Assembly: GCA_013398015.1 (NCBI GenBank)
Contig: VZRR01010834.1
Location: 18,841 to 82,840, forward strand
Direction: 5' to 3'
Length of the DNA stretch: 64,000 bases
Source of the DNA: Oreocharis arfaki
Lineage: Eukaryota > Chordata > Aves > Passeriformes > Paramythiidae
Shown: positions 38,101 to 51,000 of the stretch, one piece after another
Layout of the letters: each line of letters opens with the position of its first letter
Numbering within the stretch: position 1 is the first letter of the stretch
Notes under the pieces: generated by a model
Told to the model about the DNA's origin: nothing
The model's input: only the letters and a program-made list of their open reading frames with translations
Databases searched by the model: none
Program-made: the position numbers and the translations under genes

Positions 38101-41100
38101 GTTTCCACACTTAGAAAAGGAAAATAGAAGTAGAGAATGGAAAATGCAGTGAATTTTGCATGAGGTTTCTATTTGAGAAAATTATTTTTCAGCATATACG
38201 AAGAATATCATAATGTAAAAAAAAAAAAAAAAGACAAAAATCCCCACAATGAGTTATTCCTCATCCTCTACCTTTAAGAGACTACTCTAATAGATAATAC
38301 AAACGCATTTGTAGTAACTGTATTCAAGCATCTTCCGTAAGCCACTAAGACATCAAAGGAATGGGTCAGGTGGATATGTACATTTCAGATCTGCTAAGTC
38401 CTGGTCCCACCTCTCTCACACCCCCCTCTGCAATTTTAAGAAAAGCAACTCATATCTAAGGCGTATCAGCCTACACATTTTTATCAACTTCAAGTCCTTC
38501 CTTAAAGAAAGAAACAAAACTACTTAACCAAATCCAGCCAACCTCTCTGTCAAGTCTTCCCTCCTCCTGCAACGAGACCCATCCATGCCTAGTTTCAAAA
38601 GTGCAGCCCTAACCACTGTGCTCTTTCAGAGCCTCCACTGGCCATGAGAAGCTGCAGAGCCACATTCCTCCTTCCAAGGCTTCCCTGCTCTGGTGGCAAA
38701 ACCCAGGGAATCACTTCAGCTCCTTGCTGCAAAAGCCTGTAGGTCACTGTGCCTCGCAAACCAAGTCTTGGAGATTTCTATTAGATCCACAGGATGTTCT
38801 TTATTTACAAAGGCCTGGATATTAAGAAGACGCCACTACAAAAAGGAGGAGTATTTATTTACAGATATCATTAGCAATTTACAAGAAAATGAAATAAATA
38901 GGTCACACAAGAACAGCTGAAGCACTGAGTAGCTAACTGGATGTTTCAGCTATCTTAAATTCAGTATTGCATCAAATGCTGTAAGAGAGCGACAGATCAC
39001 AAATGCCAAGTTAGTCATTTTCAGTAACAGTTCTCATGGAATTTTTTCCTTCTAAATAATCAAAACAATTGGTCATTGGTCCTTATAAGGAAAAGTGCCA
39101 TACGAAACAGAATTTCATAAAATACAGCTGTTTTAACTTCACAGCTCCCTCCAGCATATCCGCAGCACCTGAATTTTGGTGCTGTATTTTTATGTTTGTG
39201 TCTGTTGTTTTCTTCTTTTTTTTTTTTTTTAAACAAGATGACAAGATAAAGCTATTAAAATTATTGGCAGTGGAGTAACTTGTTCAGATTCAGAGCAACA
39301 GGTTTCATCTGTTCTTATGACAGACACTCAATAAAGCCACAGCATAGCAAATTTTAAATGAATAAACACCAAAACTTGGTTTTTTAACAGCAAAGTATTA
39401 GCCTGTGGATTAACTGCCAGAAGGTAACATACAGTTAGACAGACAAGATTTACATAGATAACTGGATCATCCAGAATCGTAATATGATTTCAAGAGGGCT
39501 TCAGGAAAAAATAATACCAACCCTCTTTTTCCAGGACAAAATACAAATCAGCAGAGAGTCAAATAAGAGAGGATCATTCTCCTCTGTGTCTTACAGTTAT
39601 ACCACTCCTTGAGGCATCTGATAGCACCTAATATCAAGAAAAAACACAGGACTAGACAGAACAGTAGTCAGAATTCCTGCATTGTATGAGATCTAGAAAG
39701 GATAACACTTTTGTGGACTCCATAGAGCAGCCTCCCATCTTCCTAGAGCACCTTTTGAAACATGCAGTTGAGCTTGCCTCGAGTATAGCAAAGCACATGT
39801 TTTAAGACCTCAGGCACTGGGATACCCGCCAAGTCACAACAAATATGTATACATAATCTAATCTACTTAAATTCTGAGTGGAAACTCAGTGCCCTTCAGG
39901 TATATCCCTCAAGGCTACGAATAGTATGCTTGTCAGACAGGATGAAGTTTCCCTCTGCAATAACTGAGCGCTTCCGGCACCTAACCACGCCTCCCAGCTT
40001 CGTCCAAACCCAAAGATCACGGAGGGAGGAGTCATCAGCATGAAGGTGAGAAGCTTCACAAATAGGGGCAAAATGAGATCAGGCAAGAGGAAGCAGAGAC
40101 AAATTATAGGTGGATTAGGAACAACAATGCTGTCTCAATCAAACAGTCACAAGAAAGCCCTCTTTTCCCTTCACCCCTCCCTTTATGAGGCAGATGGCAA
40201 GTTGGTAAAAGAAAATCCCCAAAACAGAGACTCCTGTGAAGAGGAGGAGGGAGACTAAAAAGTGAAACGAAGCCAAGCAGAGGCAAAAGCAGCAGTGTGA
40301 ACAAATTGCAAGGCAATGCTGGGGAGAGGGTTTTTCACATCGTTGGTACGGACGCCTTTTCTTAGGAAAAAGTGGCTAGAAAGAAAGCCAATTAAATCCT
40401 TTGGAGCCCTTAAGGGCTTCTACTGTTAAAAATAAAAATAACAAAACAAAAATCAAAACAGTTTAGGATACAGATGAATGTAAACACACAGAGGCATGTG
40501 TTGACAGCAAAAAGCAGTAACTGTTGTCTTCTAAAAGGATGGAATATTACTGTTTTTCTTTAAAAGCAGGTGACTATTGAGTATGAAATTTCATACTGCA
40601 CTTGTTTCTATGACCTATGAACCCTCTGTTAAGAAAAGCTAAACAACTGGATAAATTTTAATAAGAGATCTTTGCATTTGGACTCTAGAAGAAAAATTTC
40701 ACTGGCAGCCTTACTTCCTACCACTAACCAGTCACTTAAAATATAATATCTACTAATCCTTTAAAACACTTGGTCTAATTGCACACAATAATGGTCAGCT
40801 TTATGTGAAGCAGATCTAGTGTACTCTATGCTACTTATTTTAGCAAGTTTTTTCTTTACTTCTAACAGATAATGTTACAGTTACAAATTCCAAACTGCAA
40901 ATGCCCTGCTTACCAAAAATCTGAGTGCCAGAGGGAGGAAAGGGAGATGTGGAGACTCGTGCCCATTCCATCAGTGTTTGTAACTGCCCAAATGAGCAGC
41001 CTTTAAGAAAAAAAAGCAATACCTGTGAACATGAAGCATGGATTCCTGACCAGCTAAGGCTGGGTAACAGTCTGGCAGCACGGCACCCACCCAAGCCTTC

Positions 41101-42270
41101 TATCAGTAAGAACACATGAAAAAGTAACACACAGGAACTCGGCCATGGAAACTGCATTTCTTTCCTGCCTCCTATCATCTCGCAGCAATGTGCCAGAGTA
41201 AAGGAAGGTGTGCATCCCCTTCTGCAGGAAGAGCTGGAAGCTCATCTTACTAAACCACATTTGTTATACATTATCAACCACACACAATACACTTATTTAT
41301 GACCTGTAGTTTCCACCCCTCTCTCCAAACTCACCCAGTCCCGCCACCTTGCACAAGCTGCCACCATGACTAGTGCTGGGGGGAAACATCTGCTAAAGAA
41401 AAGGGTACAAAACGGTCAAAAAGAGCTTGGGTTATGCAAATGAATGGCTAAGAAAAAAGACTCACTACCAAAACAGGTACAATGGCCTGATGATTTCAAC
41501 ACGTTTCTTTCTGAAATCACTTGTTTCCCTACCAAAGCAGGGGGGTGCTTTTGGAGGAGCCCTTCCTAAATGAAAATATGAGAATGTATAAGACATTTAC
41601 ATTTTATTTTCTCATTGCTCTCCTAGTTGTCACCAAAACTTTGAGGTTTGTACCCAAAAGGCTGTACTTGCCAAGATGAGAGCTGGTATTTCCCTTGAAT
41701 TACACACAAACCAGCACTGTGAGGCAACAACTTTTCAAAACAAAATTCAACACAAAACAAACCCCTGTAAAATCACTCATAATAGATACAGCTATGGTAA
41801 AGATAATTGCTGGTAGTTAACCTCAAGGCCTGATCCTTCATCAGATTTGATAGCCTCCTTGGCAAGCAAATTCAGCAGTTACCTTCTCATCTCTGGATCC
41901 AACCCCAAAAGCAAAGCAGCTATCTCCAGAATTAGGTAACTCCATCCTAGCAAGCACCTTGTTTACTGGGTCAACCATAGGGGGAGGCAACCATGCCCAG
42001 CCAACATGCCAAACTGGCCAGACACAAGCCATCTCCTTGCTGGAAGCCAGACCATGCGGCCAAAGCTGCTGAGCTTTTCAGCTTTCCATCCATGAGCAGC
42101 TCAGAGACAGGGGTAACAGCTCTGGCACAGGACCTTGGCTAATGCTTTGGGATTGGAGATGGACACATCTGTCCAGCTGTCCTGTTAAAGACAGCACACA
42201 TCAGCACTCTGTTAGTCTGCCCAGAGCTTAGTTATTTTCAGCATGCCTCCTCACTGAAAGAGTTCAGTGC
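32126..42270 (-). other. PLAG1: PLAG1 intron, no gene seen
   Basis: Ten kilobases of AT-rich intron. It contains a hexanucleotide CCCAGG run and a poly-T stretch near 37.2 kb, and short frames without recognisable domains. A moderately GC-rich segment lies near 36.2-36.6 kb. No exon could be supported. Confidence 0.5.
37207..37231. repeat. CCCAGG hexanucleotide repeat
   Basis: About four perfect copies of a GGCCCA/CCCAGG unit, followed about 30 bp later by long interrupted T runs (37261-37305). Confidence 0.8.
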
Positions 42271-42420
42271 TTTCCTTTCCTTTTCCCTTTCCTTTTTCCT
42301 TTCCCTTTCCTTTTCCTTTCCTTTTTCCTTTCCCCTTTCCCTTTCCTTTTTCCTTTCCCCTTTCCCTTTCCTTTTTCCTTTCCTTTTTCCCTTTCCTTTT
42401 TCCTTTCCTTTTTCCTTTCC
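42271..42420. repeat. 150-nt uninterrupted pyrimidine tract
   Basis: Every base is C or T on the plus strand, built from variable TTTCC, TTTTCC and TTTTTCC units. The PLAG1 pre-mRNA would be pure purine here (GGAAA-type). Lysine- and glutamate-rich frames on the minus strand across it are artefacts of the repeat. Confidence 0.97.
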
Positions 42421-42755
42421 TGTCCTGTCCTTTTTCTGTGCCATTTAGGCAATGTTTTATTGCCTACAACATTCAAGTTAACCCTAGAGAGCTAAAACAG
42501 TCAAATTAACCCTACAGAAAGAATTCCAACCATTTCCATGCAGTCTAAGTCTTTGGAGTGGCTTTGTGCCAGCAGAAGAGGAAGCAGAGAAGAGCCACCG
42601 CCTCATGAACAGGGATGATCAGTTCAGGATTCCCACATCTCTAGACCCAAGAGCATGCACAGATTTCCTGTGGTCTCTTGGTCCTAACTGTACTGAGTAG
42701 CCATCCAGAGTCAGGAATGGCAGCAATTTCAGCACCCTGCTGGACAAGGGGATTT

Positions 42756-42851
42756 GGCACCAGCTCTGTCTGGCAGACCCAACATTTAAGAGGCACCAGC
42801 TCTGTCTGGCAGACCCAACATTTAAGAGGAACCAACTCGACGGAGCAGACT
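42756..42851. repeat. 36-bp tandem duplication
   Basis: Two identical 36-bp copies (42756-42791 and 42792-42827) start GGCACCAGCTCTGTCTGG. A decayed partial third copy starts GGAACCAACTCGACGG at 42828. Nothing suggests coding use. Confidence 0.93.
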
Positions 42852-44689
42852 AATGGAGTATCATGGCACTGAGAGAAGCTCTCACCTTAGCAGGATTGAA
42901 GAAAGGTACTAAATGACCAAGTTCATATTATTATTGCAAATGCATAAATCTCCCTGAAGAAACTTGGTGCAATCTAAGTTTGCTAAACATCTACAGTCAC
43001 AACAGAGAGCACTGGGCAACTGTTTGAACTCACTACTCCTACTAGAGTGAAAACAATGTAGAAGTTTACAGTCCTCTGCACCGCAGATGGCTGTCAACCA
43101 CAGAGACCAACACAGGGCCTTCTGAAAGGTGAATTTTTAAAAAAAAGTCCACCACACTTACATAACCCTTCATATTGAAATACTGTCTTCTGATTTAACA
43201 GGAAGCAAGGCTGTGATGTGACGGAACATTCTCAGAACAGCATCAAATCCAAGTACACACTTTTTGCCTCATTTCAGTATTGAGAAAGGTGGAGAAAATT
43301 ATCTGGACATACAACTAATGATGATAGCATGGCCTCCTGCTTGGAGCACATTTCCAACGATAGATTAAAAACATGAAAGTAAAGAGAAAACCAAACAAAA
43401 CGTCACACGATTTTTAAAAGCCAAACCATGTCAAACACCCAGCTCTTCTTCAGCATTACAAATAGTCTTTATACAAAAGAAGCATAACACTTTTAGTCTC
43501 ATTCAGTAAGGAATTTGCTACATTACCACCTGAGCAGTAGTGTAGCAACCTGTACCACCTGAGCAGTAATTTGTTGAGCTGAGAAGAGAGGAGTTAATTC
43601 AAGAATAGTGTGGCAGGAAAAGCAGCAGATCAAGAGGAGATGACAACAGATTTCTTTCAGAAAAAGGTGGAAGGATATTAGTTATGGACTTCTGCCAAGA
43701 CTGGTCTTTAGTCTTTTTTGATTCAACATTTTCATTTAGAAATTTTTTTTATGCCTTTAAGTGAGCACTACAAAAATATGCAGATAATATGAAACTAGGA
43801 GGTAGCAGAAGTACAGTGCAGACTGAAACAACACACAAGAAAAATGGTAACAAATCTTAAGGACAGAAACAAGACTAAAAGTAACAACAAAGAACAGAGT
43901 AATGCTCTTAGAGACTAGTGGTTTCTGCTGCAAGTGATGAACTGTTAGTTGGAAGCAGCAGAGAAGGAAAAAATTTGTGTATAACCCTCCTATAAGCAGC
44001 TAGTAAAAGTCACTAAAGAGAGCTGGTTCAGAGAAAGGAAAATATAATGATTCAAAAAAGCAGCTGTATTTTCAGTGCAGGAAGGGACATAAAGATGCTA
44101 CTATAGCGGACTACCAAGATCTTGCGGGGAACATCATGTATAAATCTGGCAGTACAAGTTCACAAAAGATTTATCTGGGATAGCGCAACTAAACATCTGA
44201 CCAAAGGAAAAAAAAAAGACTAAAGTTCTTAATAAGTACACCAAAGAGACAGTCAGCAGGGCTGGAACAAAGAAGTGCAAGTGTTAGCTTATCAAAATAA
44301 ATTTAGGCTGGAAATAAAAAGGCTTTCTAGACAACAAAACACTGGCTTTAAGTTTACATGGAAAAAACTTCACTAGTTTGCCAGTGGCTCTATATAGGTT
44401 CACAGAGACAGACATGGTTTCTGTGACAGCGAGGCATCTGGCTCAGCCAGGGTGATTTGTTCCAGTTCTGGGTGATTTGTTCCGGTTCGGGGTCCCTGAA
44501 TACTTGTTGCAATACAGTGATGGTCCTTGCAGGCCAGAGCAAAAGTCCATCAGCCCAGCAGCCTTACTCCAGGAACAGCCAGCAGCAGATCATGAAGAAG
44601 ACACAGTATTTTGGGGAAGTGTCACCACTTGTGATTTAGGGACTTAGACATCTAGAGAGATTTAATACCCCCCCTTTCCACTATTTTGG
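42852..44689 (-). other. PLAG1: PLAG1 intron with short direct repeats
   Basis: No gene seen. It contains two copies of TACCACCTGAGCAGTA, 29 bp apart (43524 and 43553), and a 20-bp tandem duplication at 44450-44489. Confidence 0.5.
44450..44489. repeat. 20-bp tandem duplication
   Basis: GGGTGATTTGTTCCAGTTCT is followed immediately by a copy differing at two bases. Confidence 0.85.
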
Positions 44690-45080
44690 CAGCCCTCTCT
44701 TGTGCCCATGTAAGCTTTTCTACTGACAACGTCCCATGGCAAGGAGTGCCACAGCTTAATTCCACATTTTAATAACAACAGCTTTCTATCAGCTTGTTCT
44801 GAGCCCATTTCCTACTATTTATCTTTCCTCTTTGCTAATGATTTTGGTCACCCTTTATCCCATCAATAACACTCATAGTTCCTTTATCATTCTGTCTGCG
44901 ATACGAAATCTCTACTTTCAGTACTCTCCCTTTTGTAGTCTCTTACAGAGCTGAAAAGTCTAAGCCAACTTAGGCCTTCCTTGCATGGAAATTGTTTCAC
45001 TATTTTCATTCATCACTTTGTCCTGTATCTTTGCCATGCTATGTAGCTCTTGTACCACAAATTGCTGCCTGTTTGATTTC
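44690..45080 (-). mobile_element. Second ancient CR1/L3-type LINE remnant
   Basis: On the plus strand, CATGGCAAGGAGTGCCACAG, CCTTTATCAT and GAGCTGAAAAGTCTAAGCC follow in the order found in the 3' region of old amniote CR1/L3 LINEs read in reverse. The copy is strongly diverged, with no frame left, and the borders are approximate. It lies in the same orientation as the remnant at 30.8-32.1 kb but covers a different part of the element. Confidence 0.6.
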
Positions 45081-48000
45081 TTTCCTAACAATTAATTCCC
45101 AATATCTGGTGAAGTACTATAGTAAGCTTGACATCTACACCAGGCAAGAAAGCATAAACTTCAATGAACAACTGGGGTGGACACATGAACAAATACAACA
45201 TATCAGTGAAGAAGCAAACATAACTTAGAAAAGGAAGTCAAGCTCCAAGAAGCAAGTGGAGTTCTCTGGAGGAATCAATACACGTGCAGAAAAGGGAGAT
45301 GCAAATGAACAGCATGCACGTACACCTGAACTGAAGTGGCTGGAGAGACAGAAAGCTGAACAGACTGGCAGCTCTTCCAATTAAAGAACTGGAGATGTGA
45401 AATTAAATGAAAGGACACAGGTTTGAGAAGGCAATGCACCTGCTTTTCACACATTTCTGCAGTGTAACTCCTTGCAACAGCATGTTTAGACACTTTAGAG
45501 TTTACAAAAGCTCAAGAGGCCACACGAAAAAGTTATGGAAAATGTCCAGTAAAGGTTAGTAAATACAAACTCATCATGTTTAGCTCAGGAAGCCTTTGAC
45601 AAGTGGATTAATGAAGATCAGGAGAATACTCTGGGAGTATCATCTCTACCCCTCTTAACTTTTCATGACAACTTTGGTTTTGCCAGTGCCAGAAGCAGAA
45701 CACCAGGTTTTAATATGCACATAAGTATAATTATTCTGACTAAATAAAATGCAAACATTGAATTTGATCAATATTTATCAGCTTAAACAAAAGTATTGTC
45801 ATCTCAGGCGCTGATCAGGCTGCAAAGCCCTGCAGTAACAGTTCTCTAGCAACCCTTGCTTTCAAAGCAGGACAATTCCTCTGTTAATTTACACAAGAAC
45901 CAATACTGCTGTCAGTACGTACGAACGTGAATTCAAATCCCATATATTTGACTATTTGCAGAATGAGTAGGATCCCATTTCACCACGCTGCCAAACACTT
46001 GCCATTATTTGATAAACTCCTCTATTTAAGCCAACCTACAACTTTGCCAAACTGCCGTTGTTCGGGTTGAAATTGTACAAATTAGTGTCTGCTTCCCTGT
46101 TTTGTTTCTTCACTTTTTATTCATTCAAAACAGTGCATTTCAAAAACATAACAGTTAATACAAAAAATGTTTTGTCTGGGTCAAAAAATTCTGGCACACT
46201 TTCCCTACCTTTCCTTTGAACACCTTCCTTTGAGATGGAGATTTGAAATTAGACAGGGATAGTGGTGTAGCTGTCATTCCTGTGAACTCTACCCAAATTC
46301 AGCCAGTTTGTTAATTACTTATTCCACGATCCCATTAGTTACTCAGAAATCAATGTTTTGAGTCAGATAATTGAATGCTGTCCTAGAGGACTCAGATTCT
46401 ACTAGAGATCTGTGTCATTTAAACGAAATGCTACAGAGAAGGTCATTAATTTTTCCAGTCCTTGGCATGTGTCTACAAGGAGTGATTTGCAGAAATACTT
46501 AGTGCCTGAAGCTGAAGTGAAAGGCAGTGAAAGCTGCATTCTAAACAGATTATGAAGACAATGGTTTTGAAAAACTCCACCTAGTAATCTCAGAACAGGT
46601 TCTTCCAAAAATTCCACAGAAATTCGATTCTTAAAAAAACAACTAAAGAAAAAAACCCACAAGAGTAATTTACTTTATTCTCACTCTGCATTTTATCCTG
46701 TGCATGCACTGCAGGCTCTCCTCCTTTGGAATCAAGGTGCTTTACAGTGTAAGTATCATGATGCAGGCTGGGCAAGAGGTGTCTCTCCATCACAAGAGTC
46801 AGAAACAACATACAAGCAGCTCGGCATTTCCCCAGGGCAGTGACTGGGGCTGTAGGGCAGGTTTTCTCAAAGTATCCAGAGCCTGAAGCAAAACATCAAA
46901 TGTGCTAGAGAGCATACCAGAACTCTGTATAAATATGTTCCATTGTCAAGATCCATGTATAAGTTTCCAGCCAGAAAACTGGCTTGTGAACTCCCATCTG
47001 CAGGATACATACTGCTCTGAGAACTAGCATCCCACTGGGTATTTGCCTTCAATGATCCACGGCCTGAAAAACAGGATAGCATAAGAGTGCCCATGGTGAT
47101 GACTGAGAGGGACATAATTTGGCTTTGTCAGCCACTGCTGTGCCATGTTGTTAAATTAACACACAAAATTAAACAGTGTGCACACATGTAACTGCAAGTA
47201 CTCTAACTGCTTTCTTCCCTTTCCTTTCTACATGTCTCAGTTCTCCTCTATCAAGTAACACTGTTAGTTTGTCAGGGGAAGGACAGAGGCCTGCTGTGCT
47301 TTCCTTTTCAGCCTGTAGTACACTGAATCCTAAAAATGGATGCTAGGGTTTGGTTTTTTTTAAGACATTAACAAAGCAACACAACTCCTAAAGCCTCCTT
47401 TAGTTCTATTTATTCTTCTCTGGTCATCGGTGCTTAGAAACAAACATTCTTCCTGTCCACTGCTCTCCTGTGAAAGACCACAGTATCTATAGTTACTGGA
47501 GAAGAGTGTTTCAGTTATCCAGGTTCCAAACCTTCCCATGCTTTACTTTTCAGCTTGCTCTCTCCGAGGACACCAGAACCAAGATTTCTCTCTTTCCAAA
47601 GGTAGCTACTAAACTTCTCTCTCCTCACCGGGAAGCTCATCAACTCTTAAGAGAATCAAATACCACAATCACATCTGAAACTGAAGAGTCACTTCTGATC
47701 AACTTACAGCTTCCAGACAACTTGCCAGTCCCCCCCTCCCCCAGTACAAGGAAAGAGGTGAGACTGCAACTCTAGCCCTAAGAAATGCTGTCAGAAAGCA
47801 CAGGTTGAGCTTTTTTTTTTTTTTTTCAAAAAGAGCTACCAACTTCCCCAAAATCATTTTTTTCTTCTTATTTATAGGCCTTCCTGCCAAAGAAAAGCAC
47901 ACTGGGCAGGTGGCACACCATCACAAGTTGACACTGCGAAACTCTCACCGGAAGGATACAAATAGCATCAGAAACAGCATCACAACTTCCTTCAAAATAT

Positions 48001-51000
48001 CCATGATTTTCTAATAGCCCTAAGAAGCAAATGCCAGGATAATTCCCGATCCTAAGAATGGAATGGCATGACAGAGCAGGGGGAGGAAGACTATATCAAG
48101 ACAGAATCTTTCCTATTCCCTTCTTAAAAGCATGACTGCTTACAAGAGGCAATCTCACACAAATACAAGATATTTTTTTCTGATCTTGCTCAGCTGTTTC
48201 TCCTTGGACATTTGAATACCAAATTTATTAAAAATAATTCTGTATTTTTGGTTAGAGGCAGATTAAGAATTTTCTTCCTTAGGATCCATGAGAAGATACT
48301 TCCCTCTTTAGTTCAGTGGAGCAGCACAAACTTGTGGCTAAGAAATTTTGGGTGTAATTCTGAAAGGTACAAACAAACAAGCCAAAGTCCGAGTCCATGC
48401 AAAAATCCTCTGAGGGCAGCTGTTTATTTTATATAATTCTTCCAGCTGTGCAAAGGTGGTCTGAAAAAACAAAGCACACTGCAGAAGAAAGGATAACAGC
48501 TCAACAAAACCTGTGGAATGACAGAGTTCTTCCCTGGGGAGGGGCGGGGGGCGGGGGGGCAGGAAGTCCAAGCCTGAGAAGCTGCTGTGGCACACAACAC
48601 AGGGCAGCGAGACCCAGGACCTGAAACCCTGCTGGCAGATGGATATTTCAGATGGTTCATCTCAAGGAATGTGTTAAGAACAGCACGCAAGAATCCACTG
48701 AAGCATTCAAGCAGTCAGAGGATCGACATATTTTGCAGGTATGAATATCCTTCGTCACAATCTGCTAGTGCTTTATCTATAAACTACTTGTCAATACACA
48801 AACATTCCTGCTTCCTGGGGATCCTATGTCACAGACCACCATCAGACTAAGCAGTGCAGAAACATTTTTCTTTTGCAGCTGATGAGTAATTTGGGAGTGA
48901 AAAATGAAAGCAGAATAGGAAAGAAATCCGGTACAGAAAAATGGCATGTTAAAAAAAGTAGTAGTGAAACACTCTGAAAGAATGAATCAAAACAAAACCC
49001 AAACTGAACTTTTCCTATAAACCAAAGATTTCAAAATACTAAACAATAGGAGACTTGATTATGAAGAAACCTAAATGTGCAAAAATAAAAAGGTCAGATG
49101 AAGGTGTTCGGAAGTATTCTTAAAATGATGGTCCACCTGCAGAAGGTGGTTTTCAAATGCACTGACTGCTCCAGACAATCTTATTTTATGCTCTCTCCAT
49201 CTTTTCTTAGAGGTATAAGTGAAAACCACTGCTGAGGAAAGCTGCAGAAACTTGGAATAAACAGGAAAGAGTAACAAGACGAGAAACAAGTCATTGCTAG
49301 ACAGAAAAACAGAGAAAGCAGAAATCCGGAAAACCTGAAGCAAAATAACAAACAAACAGTTTAACCTTGTTGAGGACACTGGGACACAGTGATGATAACT
49401 AGGAACACACATTCTTCTGGCCCTCTTTTACTGTAAGGAATTTATGATGGGCTCAACTTCTTGTCTGTCTTGGCTTTTTAAATATAAAAGCTCCTCTTTG
49501 GTAAATACATTCTCATCTTTAAAACATAATTATGGTTGGAAAGTTGACACTAAAAATAGCACTAAGGAGCTTCATATTCACATCTTCTTGATTTCTGTAT
49601 CAATTTACTTGATTGCAACAGTCAAGTGTACATCCTTTGGTCCTAAGGACTCAAAGGAGTTCTCTTCAGGGTTAATCCTGAAGAGAAGTTTGACAGGGTG
49701 ACAGTTTTCAGTTTAAATCCATAAATTATAGTTGATATCCAATGTGTAACTGTAAACACGTTATGTGTAAAGAACGAAGCATTCACAAGCGTTTAGCAAC
49801 TCTCTTAAGAAAAGCAAGTATTTGAGCAAAAAACCCCAAAATTAGATTAAGGAAACATAGAAAAAATAAAAAGAATACATATTCCACTAATCCATACTGG
49901 CATGCCAGGAAAACTTAAAGACAATTTGGAACAAACTTCACAAATTCTTACAATTAGGAAATACATGAGGAATAACATCATGAATAAGTCTTCAAATTAG
50001 CAAGTGACCAAGAAGTATACACTTTGCCAATTTCAGTTCAAATCAAAATACTTCATGATACAAGCATATTTTTAGTACTTTTACAAATAAATGAGTTCTT
50101 TGGAATAAGATTCCTCACTCACTAACACTCTCAATTTTTTCCTTGCAGTGTCAGAAACAGCCATCTCAAGATGACTTTTCCAAATCTCTAAATTGAAAGG
50201 GACACTTCACATGTAATCTCATACGAAGTTCAAGTCTGAAAAAAGGACAAACATCTTTTAAATATGAATCTTAGAAAAGTTGTATTTGGGGGTTTTTTTT
50301 CCTTCACTTTAACGACTGTCTGAAATAACTACTGCACTAACCTGACGACACACTTATTTATTATATTTTCTTATGCCTATTATTCACTTTCTGGCAGTAA
50401 TACAACTTCATTTAGCAATAGCTTGGACCCCTCAGTAAGGGAATGTGTACATAGTAGCTCTCTAATCTTGCTGCCCAGCTGCTAAGACAGTCACATGAGT
50501 CACTTGCTGCCTTTAGAGCAACACACACCACTTGCTGAATTTAGAGACATTCTCTGTTTCTGCACTGGCCATACACGTAAATTGAGTAATACCCTATCCT
50601 AACTACATACAAAACTCTCTAGGTGTTTGTTTTTAGGTTTTTTATATTTAAATCGGTGACTCAAAGAACGTATTTTTTACTAACGCAGTTAACCCAGCTC
50701 CACAAAGTGATTTATGTACCAGTTTTCAGTGTTATCGCTCTCACGCCAGTTGGGCTAACTTCAGCAATCAGTTCAAATGTAGGTAACTTCATCTAATTGT
50801 TCAGTGAAAATCCAGCCCTGGAAGAATGAAGAACTCTGTCTGCCAGGACAATTCAGTATACAGCTTCAGAACAAAACACTTTACAACAATTCCTTCCTTA
50901 TCAGGATTTTAAACTGTGACTGTTTCAAACACCACCTTATTCAACAGTCTATTTAAAAACAATTTACATAAAGACTGGCATAATTGCTTCCACACAGCTC

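Noticed and set aside
42238..42509. Lys/Glu/Gly-rich and Phe/Pro/Leu-rich open frames on both strands.
   Set aside because: They are translations of the pyrimidine-tract repeat, which simply lacks stop codons.
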